Positions 1 to 6,132 of a stretch of 6,951 nt of DNA are shown here, piece by piece (the stretch's first letter is position 1; each line of letters opens with the position of its first letter). The position numbers and the translations under genes are program-made. The notes under the pieces are model-generated. The model did not search any database. It was not told where the DNA came from and saw nothing but the letters and a program-made list of their open reading frames with translations. Source of the DNA: an uncultured Clostridia bacterium (GTDB lineage: Bacteria; Bacillota; Clostridia; Lachnospirales; Lachnospiraceae); contig CAMORF010000117.1 in assembly GCA_946623485.1 (NCBI GenBank), positions 1 through 6,951 of the forward strand. The letters are read 5' to 3'.

Positions 1-1054
1 CTTCAGCTGTTCCGGTATTCTCCTTCGCCGCTTCGGATTTTCCTGTGCTTCCCTTCGCCGCTTCGGATTCTCCTGTGCTTCCCTTCGCCGCTTCGGATTC
101 CGTCTCCGTCGTTTTTTCCTGCAGGGCGGAAGGCTCTGCTTTCATATATGTCTCCTGGATCTCATTCACCCGGGCGACACTGTATCCTTCCGGTTCCTCC
201 ACAATCATCAGCTGCGCGCTGCGCAGGAAAGTCAGGATAGAGCCATTGGCACCATAGCTTTTCTCCGGGCGGAAATTATTCAGGGTAACATTCCATTCGC
301 GCAAAAGATTGGTATGCAGGTAGATCCGCTCCGCAAAGATGGTCAGCCCCAGCGCAATCACCAGCGCAATCCCTCTCCATCTCCAGGCCCGGAAGACTCT
401 TGTCTTTCCGGTCCACAGGATCAGGTCACACCAGGCAATGGTGAACATGACCAGAATAAGTGTATGGAAATCAATATTATATTCATATCCGCCTGCCACA
501 TTTGCCGCTGTCTGCAGCACTGTCAGATCAGACGCGAGAAAGGCCTCACCGCGCAGCGCATAGACAAAGTAGCATATGACTCCGAATACACACACGGTTC
601 CTGCTGTCAGGCACGAAGCCATCTGCCAGCTGTTCGCCAGCAGCGCAAACCACAGCGCAAACAAGAATACGACAATCCACGTCAGGAACAGCTTTTCCCA
701 GCCGATCGAACGAACCACCCACCAGGGGGCGCGATGTGCCCTGATATTCGCATATTCCAGCACAAATACGATGATGATGCCCGTCGCAAAGAAGCCGACA
801 ATGCCGACAGGCTTTTTCCATTTTTCAGGCAGAGAAAAAGGAGCCCAAAGTGCGCCGAGCCCCAGAACGGCCAGAATGGCCATGATTGCGATCCTTTTGA
901 TCGAAAAAGAAACCACCTCTGTACCGTCCGCAGCCACATTTGTCACATGGAAAAGATCCGGATGTGTAAAAAACCACACCAACGGTACAACAAGAAGCAC
1001 CGTACCAACAACGGCGCCAACTCGGATTCCCCTCTTTTGATTCATTTCCCCCAT
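1..1054 (-). CDS. LTA-synthase-like phosphoglycerol transferase (sulfatase superfamily), N-terminal membrane part, cut by the left edge
   Basis: The frame runs open from an ATG at 1054 to the window edge, giving 351 residues with no stop. A second in-frame ATG lies at 1045. I prefer 1054 because AGGGAG (1067-1072) sits 12 bases upstream. Hydropathy suggests about seven membrane helices, near residues 11-29, 54-72, 83-101, 121-140, 147-166, 198-214 and 228-246. The stretch RGEAFLASDLTVLQTAANV (168-186) matches the conserved block after the helices of clostridial LTA synthase family proteins. NGSILTFLRSAQ (270-281) followed by EEPEGYS (286-292) matches the usual lead-in to the extracellular catalytic domain. 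That domain, with its metal site and catalytic Thr, would lie past the left edge and is not seen. A Glu/Lys/Ser-rich linker with a 10-residue tandem repeat starts at residue 320. Family role: transfer of phosphoglycerol, usually from phosphatidylglycerol, on the outer face of the membrane. The exact acceptor here is unknown. Confidence 0.82.
   Translation of the reverse strand, partial: MGEMNQKRGIRVGAVVGTVLLVVPLVWFFTHPDLFHVTNVAADGTEVVSFSIKRIAIMAILAVLGLGALWAPFSLPEKWKKPVGIVGFFATGIIIVFVLEYANIRAHRAPWWVVRSIGWEKLFLTWIVVFLFALWFALLANSWQMASCLTAGTVCVFGVICYFVYALRGEAFLASDLTVLQTAANVAGGYEYNIDFHTLILVMFTIAWCDLILWTGKTRVFRAWRWRGIALVIALGLTIFAERIYLHTNLLREWNVTLNNFRPEKSYGANGSILTFLRSAQLMIVEEPEGYSVARVNEIQETYMKAEPSALQEKTTETESEAAKGSTGESEAAKGSTGKSEAAKENTGTAE
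11..100. repeat. 30-bp tandem repeat, three copies, inside the LTA-synthase-like linker
   Basis: Copies lie at 11-40, 41-70 and 71-100. The last two are identical over all 30 bases; the first shares the core TTCGCCGCTTCGGATT and differs mainly at its left end. On the minus strand they encode SEAAKGSTGE, SEAAKGSTGK and SEAAKENTGT (residues 320-349). The period is a multiple of three, so copy number can change without breaking the gene. The array may continue past the left edge. Confidence 0.93.
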
Positions 1055-1066
1055 GCTGTTTTCATA

Positions 1067-1072
1067 CTCCCT
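1067..1072 (-). promoter_or_regulatory. Ribosome binding site for the LTA-synthase-like gene
   Basis: AGGGAG reads on the minus strand 12 bases before the ATG at 1054. The later in-frame ATG at 1045 has only a G-run two bases upstream, so this site favours 1054. The spacing is somewhat long. Confidence 0.45.
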
Positions 1073-1102
1073 TTCCGGCTAAGCTCCCCTGCATGCAGCC
1101 GG

Positions 1103-2422
1103 TCAATCTGTATCTGATTGTCTTGTGAGGCTGTGTCCAAACACCAGCTCCTCAATCCGCTCCGTCGCATGTCCGTCACAGCTTCGCATGAACCGTTCCC
1201 GGAACACGCGCATCCGCTCCGGATCGTATCCGTATCCCGGCTGAGACAAAGCCTGTGTCAGTTCCCCCATCGTATGGCAGACCGGTCCCGGTGTCAACTC
1301 GTCAAACGCGTAATAGAACCCGCGCCAGTCATAATAATCCTCCAGGTCATACGCATAGAACATCAGCGGCTTGCCGAGCAGCGAGTACTCAAAGATCAGC
1401 GAAGAATAATCGGTAATGCACAGATCCGCAACAACCATCAGGTCCTCCACCTGCAGCGTATGGGTCACGTCCACTGCAAACGTACCTTCCAGGTCTTCCG
1501 GAATCTTCGGGATGTGATAGTCCTTGATAATCGGATGATGCTTGATCAAAATGATCGTGTCTTCCCCGAGTACTTCTTTCAGCTTCCTCAGGTCAAACCG
1601 GCTGTAGTCCGGCGTCTGCGCCACCGCGACCGTCCCACGGAAAGTCGGGGCATAAAGAACCACCTTCTTCCCCCTGGCCTGCGGCACCTTCCGGTACACG
1701 CGCTCCGCAGCCTTTGCCAGAAATGCCTGATCAAAGAACACATCTGTCCGGCTGACGCCGACCGGAATGACAATTCCCTTTCTGTCCTCCAGCCCCATCG
1801 CCTCTTCATACGCCCAAACCACATCCGGGCTGGACACCGTAACATAGTTACAATTCTCATACTGCGGACGCCTGTCCAAGGCTGCCGTGCTCGGCCCAAA
1901 CTTCAAATCACCGGTGCTTCTTCCGAACTTCTTAAATGCGCCGCACCCATGCCATAGCTGCACAACCGTCGTCTCCTGGCGAAGCGGAACACAGCTCAGC
2001 ACAGTGCTGGCCTCGCTCAGGAATACATAGCGGGCGGTTCCAAGATCATCCGCAAGCCTTGCGCCATTGATATCCTGCTCTTCCCTGTGAACCAGATTCT
2101 TCCCTATGTGATGGACATGAATCGTATATGCCCCGCTCCTTTTCAGGTCACGGTAAATCAGGCGGAAAGAATTGCTCAGGCCGGAAACCGCATTTTCAAT
2201 GATCACAACCTTGCGCGGATCCACCGGCTCTGACAGATGCCTGCGGTAGATGTCCGGATACCATTCAAAATACAGCTTATCCTGGTGAATATCGCCGAGG
2301 AAATGACGGATCTGATAAACCGGAGGCAGCCCCTTCACCTTCCACCATGCCTGCCTGGCCGGCGTCTTGCGAAGTAAGTTCACCACAGCTTTTTTCGCGT
2401 TTTTCATCTGCTTTCCGCTCAT
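1103..2422 (-). CDS. CDP-glycerol/CDP-polyol glycerophosphotransferase family protein (TagB/TagF-like), distal copy
   Basis: This 439-residue protein has the hallmarks of the Glyphos_transf family (PF04464), whose members move glycerol-phosphate or ribitol-phosphate from a CDP donor to a lipid-linked acceptor at the cytoplasmic face. Visible blocks are QLWHGCGAFKKFG (155-167, with His158), GVSRTDVFF (222-230), KKVVLYAPTFRG (252-263), KHHP (294-297), ADLCITDYSSLIFEYSL (332-348) and the C-terminal SCDGHATERI (414-423). His158 and His295/296 are in the positions of the two histidines considered essential in TagF. The length is close to TagB, without the large N-terminal extension of long TagF polymerases. 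A basic, partly hydrophobic N-terminus could hold it at the membrane. The ATG at 2422 follows GAGG by 11 bases; Met6 (2407) is a weaker alternative. Whether it is a primase or a polymerase, and whether the unit is glycerol or ribitol, cannot be read from the sequence. Confidence 0.9.
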   Translation of the reverse strand: MSGKQMKNAKKAVVNLLRKTPARQAWWKVKGLPPVYQIRHFLGDIHQDKLYFEWYPDIYRRHLSEPVDPRKVVIIENAVSGLSNSFRLIYRDLKRSGAYTIHVHHIGKNLVHREEQDINGARLADDLGTARYVFLSEASTVLSCVPLRQETTVVQLWHGCGAFKKFGRSTGDLKFGPSTAALDRRPQYENCNYVTVSSPDVVWAYEEAMGLEDRKGIVIPVGVSRTDVFFDQAFLAKAAERVYRKVPQARGKKVVLYAPTFRGTVAVAQTPDYSRFDLRKLKEVLGEDTIILIKHHPIIKDYHIPKIPEDLEGTFAVDVTHTLQVEDLMVVADLCITDYSSLIFEYSLLGKPLMFYAYDLEDYYDWRGFYYAFDELTPGPVCHTMGELTQALSQPGYGYDPERMRVFRERFMRSCDGHATERIEELVFGHSLTRQSDTD

Positions 2423-2707
2423 CCTTCCCGGTTCCTCTTCCCTCCGCAGCCATCTCCTGCATCCGGATCAGGATACATACTGCCCGCTATCATGAATATG
2501 TCTGCCGCATCTGTTTTGAACATGTCTGCCGCATCTGTTTTGAACATGCCTGCCGCATCTGTCTTGAAATGCATCTCGCCGGATTTCATCCGTCGCACGC
2601 TGGAAACCATGCAAGGCTTCTTTCCCAAGGCGTTAAACATAGTACACCGATTTCGCGGACTTCACAAGCACCTGAAGCAAGTTTCACATTCGTTTCACAG
2701 AGACGTT
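2423..2707. other. 285-bp intergenic region between the two phosphotransferase genes
   Basis: This is the largest gap. It holds, in transcription order (right to left): a run of TGTGAAAC repeats just after the upstream stop codon; a weak promoter-like pair (TTGTGA at 2662-2667 and TACTAT at 2639-2644, 17 bases apart, each 4 of 6 to consensus); and a 24-bp tandem repeat (2495-2566). A minus-strand open frame of 73 codons (2419-2640) crosses the repeat, and its TGA overlaps the ATG of the next gene as ATGA. That frame has no good ribosome site and resembles nothing I recognise, so I do not call it a gene. No terminator hairpin with a T-run is visible. Confidence 0.6.
2495..2566. repeat. 24-bp tandem repeat, three copies, upstream of the distal phosphotransferase gene
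   Basis: Units are at 2495-2518, 2519-2542 and 2543-2566, with the core TGCCGCATCTGT. Copies 1 and 2 differ at one base; copies 2 and 3 differ at two. On the minus strand one frame reads as the 8-residue unit FKTDAADM repeated. The array ends about 70 bases before the next start codon. Confidence 0.93.
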
Positions 2708-2712
2708 TCACA
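2681..2712. repeat. Three direct copies of GTTTCACA spanning a stop codon
   Basis: Identical octamers start at 2681, 2692 and 2705, 11 and 13 bases apart. On the minus strand they read TGTGAAAC. The TGA that ends the upstream phosphotransferase gene (2708-2710) is part of the rightmost copy. They are short and could be chance or the remains of a decayed repeat. Confidence 0.5.
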
Positions 2713-3856
2713 GCGCATCTGCAATCCATGCCGCAATCCGCGCGGTTGCGTTCCCGTCGCAGGCTCCCATGTATTTCTCCAGAAATGCATCTATCGGCAT
2801 ATCTCGATCATTTACGGATGCAGCCCGCTTCACTGCGTCCGCAAGGAGGCTTTCCTCCATGACAACTTCCCCCGGAATCTCTTCGATCTGCATGTAGAAT
2901 CCGCGTTTCCGGCGATATGCGGCAAGATCCGGCACATATAAGACCAGCGGTTTCCGGAACAGGAGATATTCATAGATCAGCGAGGAATAATCCGCGATCA
3001 GAACATCCGCCACCGGATAAAGCTCCTCGGCAGGGATATCGCAGATGCATGCTTCTAAGGAACTGCCCCTCCTGTTTTTCAGCAATGGAATCAAATGCGG
3101 GTGCAGCCGGGCGAGAACCAGATATCCGTCTCCCAGCGTTTTCTGAAGCCTTTCCAGATCCAGGGAGGGAAGCTCCGGCACGCCTGCATTTCCCCGGAAA
3201 GTCGGTGCCCACAGAACCACCTTCTTTCCCTTCGCCTGCGGGTAGCGATCCATGAACTGCGTCACGCAGCGCTGCCGCCAGGTTTTGGAAAAATACAGGT
3301 CCGTACGGCTCACCCCGGTTGCCCGGACACAATGCTCCGGAAGGCGCATGGCCGATGCGAACGGCCTGACAGCCGCATTTCCGGAAACAGTCACCAGATC
3401 CGCGTTCCGGTAGACATTTGCCCCATGGTAATGCTCCGGAATATCATCCGTCGCATCGTAGCCGAACTTTTTATAGCAGCCGCAGGCATGCCACAGCTGC
3501 ACCACCTTCGTCTTCCCCTGTTTCCGGCAGGAGGCAGCCGGCAGGAAATTATCACAGATGACAACTGCTCCGGCACGGGCATAAAGCTTCATAAAGCGAA
3601 TGGAATGCTTCGCCACCGCTGCCGCCCCGGCATCCGCGTAATCCAGATAATGCTCTGCGATCCTGTACTTCCCGCTTTTTTTCAGCTGCCGATAGAGCAG
3701 CTCCATGGCTGCCGGGCGGCTGTTATGATGCGCGTCCGCGAAGACGACAAGCTTCCGGTCCACCTCCCTTGAAAGGCTCATCCGATAGCAAACAGGCAGT
3801 ACAATACTCTGTACCGCCTGCTTGATGACCTGCTTCACCTGAAACCTGATATCCAT
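2708..3856 (-). CDS. CDP-glycerol/CDP-polyol glycerophosphotransferase family protein (TagB/TagF-like), proximal copy
   Basis: This 382-residue member of the Glyphos_transf family (PF04464) is about the length of TagB. Conserved blocks are VVQLWHACGCYKKFG (118-132, with His123), GVSRTDLYF (181-189), KKVVLWAPTFRG (211-222), ARLHPH (249-254), ADVLIADYSSLIYEYLL (283-299) and GACDGNATARI (364-374). His123 and His252 match the two histidine positions linked to catalysis in TagF. Near the N-terminus, LVVFADAHHNSRP (36-48) fits the usual first strand of the N-terminal Rossmann-like half. It is clearly paralogous to the 439-residue protein encoded next: the same blocks fall in the same order with similar spacing. 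The ATG at 3856 has AGGGAG 11 bases upstream. Likely role: adding polyol-phosphate from a CDP donor to a membrane-linked glycan inside the cell. One copy may prime and the other extend, but that is inference. Confidence 0.9.
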   Translation of the reverse strand: MDIRFQVKQVIKQAVQSIVLPVCYRMSLSREVDRKLVVFADAHHNSRPAAMELLYRQLKKSGKYRIAEHYLDYADAGAAAVAKHSIRFMKLYARAGAVVICDNFLPAASCRKQGKTKVVQLWHACGCYKKFGYDATDDIPEHYHGANVYRNADLVTVSGNAAVRPFASAMRLPEHCVRATGVSRTDLYFSKTWRQRCVTQFMDRYPQAKGKKVVLWAPTFRGNAGVPELPSLDLERLQKTLGDGYLVLARLHPHLIPLLKNRRGSSLEACICDIPAEELYPVADVLIADYSSLIYEYLLFRKPLVLYVPDLAAYRRKRGFYMQIEEIPGEVVMEESLLADAVKRAASVNDRDMPIDAFLEKYMGACDGNATARIAAWIADAL

Positions 3857-3867
3857 CCGAGCTTCGT

Positions 3868-3873
3868 CTCCCT
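3868..3873 (-). promoter_or_regulatory. Ribosome binding site for the proximal phosphotransferase gene
   Basis: AGGGAG on the minus strand lies 11 bases before the ATG at 3856. It sits between the end of the 24-bp repeat array and the gene, so changes in the array would not touch it. Confidence 0.5.
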
Positions 3874-3887
3874 AAGCTTTCTCAATC

Positions 3888-4050
3888 GCATCGATGTCCG
3901 GCGATCAAATTGCATCGATCCCCGGCATTCGCATTGCATCGATCCCCGGCATTCGCATTGCATCGATCCCCGGCATTCGCATTGCATCGATCCCCGGCAT
4001 TCGTATTGCATCGATTCCCGGCGATTACATCACATCGATACCAGACAATC
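3888..4050. repeat. 24-bp tandem repeat with ATCGAT core, about seven copies, between the cytidylyltransferase and phosphotransferase genes
   Basis: Units start at 3888, 3912, 3936, 3960, 3984, 4008 and 4032. Copies 2, 3 and 4 (3912-3983) are identical. Copy 5 differs by one base. The end copies (1, 6 and 7) are diverged, the usual pattern when the middle is recently expanded. Each unit begins with GCATCGAT (ACATCGAT in the last) and most continue with a C-rich CCCCGGC stretch. The unit contains no stop codon in any of the six frames. The array begins at the stop codon of the upstream gene and ends about 32 bases before the next start, filling almost the whole gap. Confidence 0.96.
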
Positions 4051-4767
4051 CTATTTCAGCCAGTTATCCTGATCCATCTTCAGATATGCCTTAAACAGCT
4101 CAAGGTCATCCTTCGTTGTCAGCTTAATATTCTTATCCGATCCTGCCGCGAAATACAGCCGCTCTCCCAGCTCGACCATCATGGTGTTCGTATACGCAGA
4201 ACCCTTGATTCCGATTCCTTCCTCAAATGCCCGGTGATAAGCACGGTCCAACATTCCGAATTTATAAGCCTGCGGCGTCTGCACACGGCGCAATGTCTCC
4301 CGGGGAATATACCGGGTGGTGGAAATCTCGTCATCCACAATAAAAATCTGCTCATTATACGGCATGCTCGTGACACCGTTGCCGTATTTCTCGCATTTCC
4401 GGATCACATCTGTCAGGACGGTCGCGTCCACCAGCGGACGGATGCCGTCATGGATTACCACGATATCCTCCTCCGAGCAGGTTCCCTCCAGTTGGAACAC
4501 GCCGTTGCGGATCGACTCCTGTCCTGACTCCCCTCCGGAAATGACCCATTTCAGCTTATCAATCCCGAACTGTTTGGCATAAGCCCTGGCAACATCATGC
4601 CAGCCATCAATGCACACAAGCTCGATCGCGTCTATCATAGGATGTTTCTGGAACCCCTCCAGCGTATAAATCAGAACCGGCTTGTCATATACATTGATAA
4701 ACTGCTTCGGGATATCCTGTCCCATCCGGTGGCCGGAACCGCCGGCAATGATCAGTGCTACATTCAT
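4051..4767 (-). CDS. IspD/TarI-family cytidylyltransferase (probable polyol-5-phosphate, e.g. ribitol-5-phosphate, cytidylyltransferase)
   Basis: The 238-residue protein has full length for the IspD/TarI family. The CTP-binding loop is AGGSGHRMGQDIPKQF (8-23), followed by GGESGQESIRNG (78-89), VVIHDGIRPLV (103-113), RVQTPQAY (161-168) and NIKLTTKDDLELFKAYL (213-229). The form GG.G.RMG.DIPKQF, with Gly and Ile where IspD of the MEP pathway tends to have AAG and CPKQ, leans to TarI (CDP-ribitol synthesis) rather than isoprenoid synthesis. So does the setting, next to CDP-polyol phosphotransferases. The reaction would be CTP plus polyol-phosphate giving CDP-polyol and pyrophosphate, in the cytoplasm. 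The start at 4767 is firm: AAGGAG lies 8 bases upstream. It follows the SDR gene by 36 bases. A dedicated ribitol, other polyol or true IspD substrate cannot be separated from motifs alone. Confidence 0.9.
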   Translation of the reverse strand: MNVALIIAGGSGHRMGQDIPKQFINVYDKPVLIYTLEGFQKHPMIDAIELVCIDGWHDVARAYAKQFGIDKLKWVISGGESGQESIRNGVFQLEGTCSEEDIVVIHDGIRPLVDATVLTDVIRKCEKYGNGVTSMPYNEQIFIVDDEISTTRYIPRETLRRVQTPQAYKFGMLDRAYHRAFEEGIGIKGSAYTNTMMVELGERLYFAAGSDKNIKLTTKDDLELFKAYLKMDQDNWLK

Positions 4768-4775
4768 GAATCTGT

Positions 4776-4781
4776 CTCCTT
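4776..4781 (-). promoter_or_regulatory. Strong ribosome binding site for the cytidylyltransferase gene
   Basis: AAGGAG on the minus strand with ideal 8-base spacing to the ATG at 4767. It is the best-placed Shine-Dalgarno site in the window, and this gene has no tandem repeat in the gap before it. Confidence 0.75.
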
Positions 4782-4803
4782 GTTCTATCGTGTAAGCTGC
4801 TTA

Positions 4804-6072
4804 CTATGTAAGTGATTTTTGCCCTGTCTTTTCGCTCACCTGTCTCATCACTTCAATCGTATGTGCCAGCGCAGTCTTCATGTCAAACTGCGCCTTCCAG
4901 CCCAGCCCTTGCAGCTTTGTGCTGTCAAGCCTTGCCTTGGTGGCCTTCGAATACCCCGCTGCCTCCACTTCATCAGGAAGGTCAAAGATCACCTCTGTTC
5001 CCACATAATCAGCAATTGCTTTCGCAAGGTCCCGGAGCGTAATATCACAGGAAACATCCGCGATATTATAAGCCTCCCCGCACTTACCCTTCAGCAGGCA
5101 GTATAATAGCCCGCTCACCGCGTCGCAGACATAGGTATAGGAGAAGAACTGTGTCCCCGCGCTTTTCAGCACGATATTCTCCCCGGCCACGCCCTTCCGG
5201 ATGAACTGGGAAAGGGCTTTGGTGTCCGTGCGAAGAAGTGTTGGACCGAAGGAACGGGTGAATCGCGGAATTACCACGTCAAGGCCCTTCTGCCGGATGT
5301 ATGCCTGGCACAAAGCCTCGCCCGCCCGCTTGCTCTCCGGGTATCCGGCACGCATCGTATTGCAGTCGATATACCCGCAGTACTTCTCGTCAAACAGCTC
5401 CGTATCCCCTCTGTTTTCACCATAGATCTCATTCGAAGACGCGAAGAGGAACCTGCTGCAGCCATGCTCCGCCGCAACATGCAGAAGGTTGTCCAGCCCG
5501 ATGATATTCGTAACCACCGTCCCGATCGGATCATTCGCGTAGGCAACGGGATGTGTATTGCTGGCCGCATGGAAAACATAATCCACAGCGCCTCCATCCG
5601 ATCCATCTGCAGGCAGTGCCTTCCCGCCCAAGGCTGCACCAAATGCCCGGGTAAGGTTCTCCCTGTCATTAATATTGCATTTCACAAAGGTAAAATGCGG
5701 ATCCTCCCAGTATTCCCGGAATCGTTCTTTCGCTTTCTCCTCACTGCGCCCCAGGGCAATGATCCTGCATCCCGGCGTTGCATCCGTTGCCGCGCAATCC
5801 GCAGCTCCGCAATCCAATGCAGCATAGTCCGCTGCTCCGGTCTTACTGTTTCGCCGCAGCATTGCACTGTTTCCGGCCACATCCATGTCACGGTTGCGCA
5901 TCATCAACACATCAATCAGCGTACTTCCGATCATGCCGGTTGCGCCGGAGATCAGGATTCTCTTGCCATTCAGCTCCTGCCAGGGAAGCGCAAGGCCGCA
6001 AACCCTGCGCAAATCAGACAGATATAGTTCATTTTCAAGTAAACGCATACCTCTTACCGCCCGCATCCCCAT
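4804..6072 (-). CDS. Extended-SDR NAD-dependent epimerase/dehydratase with a repeat-bearing insertion
   Basis: The fold is an extended short-chain dehydrogenase/reductase. Numbered from the ATG at 6072 (422 residues), the cofactor loop is ISGATGMIGS (41-50, Gly43/46/49), then VFHAASNTHP (166-175), FASSNEIYG (210-218) and the catalytic YPESK (Tyr244, Lys248). PRFTRSFGP (269-277) and the C-terminal half would shape the sugar site. Between the first helix and the second strand (IIALGRS, 104-110) lie about 40 extra residues, including two 10-residue repeats (79-98); this insertion is not typical. The frame opens at a GTG (6087), but AAGGAG overlaps that codon, so I prefer the ATG at 6072, 14 bases after it. 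Met9 (6048) is also possible. It lies just upstream of the TarI-like gene, where TarJ would be expected, so it may make or modify the sugar phosphate that is activated. The substrate is unknown. Confidence 0.87.
   Translation of the reverse strand: MGMRAVRGMRLLENELYLSDLRRVCGLALPWQELNGKRILISGATGMIGSTLIDVLMMRNRDMDVAGNSAMLRRNSKTGAADYAALDCGAADCAATDATPGCRIIALGRSEEKAKERFREYWEDPHFTFVKCNINDRENLTRAFGAALGGKALPADGSDGGAVDYVFHAASNTHPVAYANDPIGTVVTNIIGLDNLLHVAAEHGCSRFLFASSNEIYGENRGDTELFDEKYCGYIDCNTMRAGYPESKRAGEALCQAYIRQKGLDVVIPRFTRSFGPTLLRTDTKALSQFIRKGVAGENIVLKSAGTQFFSYTYVCDAVSGLLYCLLKGKCGEAYNIADVSCDITLRDLAKAIADYVGTEVIFDLPDEVEAAGYSKATKARLDSTKLQGLGWKAQFDMKTALAHTIEVMRQVSEKTGQKSLT
5779..5838. repeat. 30-bp imperfect tandem repeat, two copies, in the SDR insertion
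   Basis: Units are 5809-5838 and 5779-5808. On the minus strand they encode GAADYAALDC and GAADCAATDA. The DNA copies share about two thirds of their bases, so this is an older, diverged duplication than the arrays at 41-100 or 3912-3983. It lies between the cofactor-binding helix and the second strand of the Rossmann fold, a surface loop position. Confidence 0.7.
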
Positions 6073-6118
6073 CAGGCCGCCGGGCACTCCTTTTCTTACT
6101 ATGTGATTGATTATTGTG

Positions 6119-6132
6119 CTGTCGATCGACAG
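6119..6132. promoter_or_regulatory. Perfect 14-bp palindrome CTGTCGATCGACAG upstream of the SDR gene
   Basis: The sequence equals its own reverse complement over all 14 bases. It lies about 45 bases before the preferred SDR start and overlaps the edge of the first 31-bp repeat unit. It could be an operator half-site pair or a small hairpin. No regulator is encoded nearby and no convincing promoter accompanies it. Confidence 0.35.

Noticed and set aside
314..1117. Long plus-strand open frame of 267 codons
   Set aside because: It lies antisense to the LTA-synthase-like gene, has a composition with no recognisable domain, and comes from the strand bias of that gene.
1118..1957. Plus-strand open frame of 279 codons
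   Set aside because: Antisense to the clearly recognised phosphotransferase gene at 1103-2422; no family resemblance and no ribosome site seen.
3888..4050. CRISPR array
   Set aside because: Units are directly adjacent 24-mers with no unique spacers, and no cas genes are present.
3888..4050. Replication iterons or a phage attachment site
   Set aside because: No replication or integrase gene is in the window, and the array sits inside an apparent operon.
3894..4527. Two plus-strand frames reading the 24-bp repeat as IASIPGIR or HRSPAFAL units
   Set aside because: The repeat has no stop in any frame, so long frames are expected by chance. The rest is antisense to the cytidylyltransferase gene.
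4051..4767. Housekeeping ispD of the MEP isoprenoid pathway
   Set aside because: Motifs lean to TarI, and the neighbours are polyol-phosphate polymer genes. Not fully excluded.
4791..4803. Inverted repeat GTAAGCTGCTTAC between the SDR and cytidylyltransferase genes as a terminator
   Set aside because: The stem is only five or six base pairs with a tiny loop and no T-run follows, so it is unlikely to stop transcription.
6098..6125. Promoter with TCGACA and CATAGT upstream of the SDR gene
   Set aside because: The implied transcript start would fall on the AAGGAG ribosome site, leaving no room for a leader.
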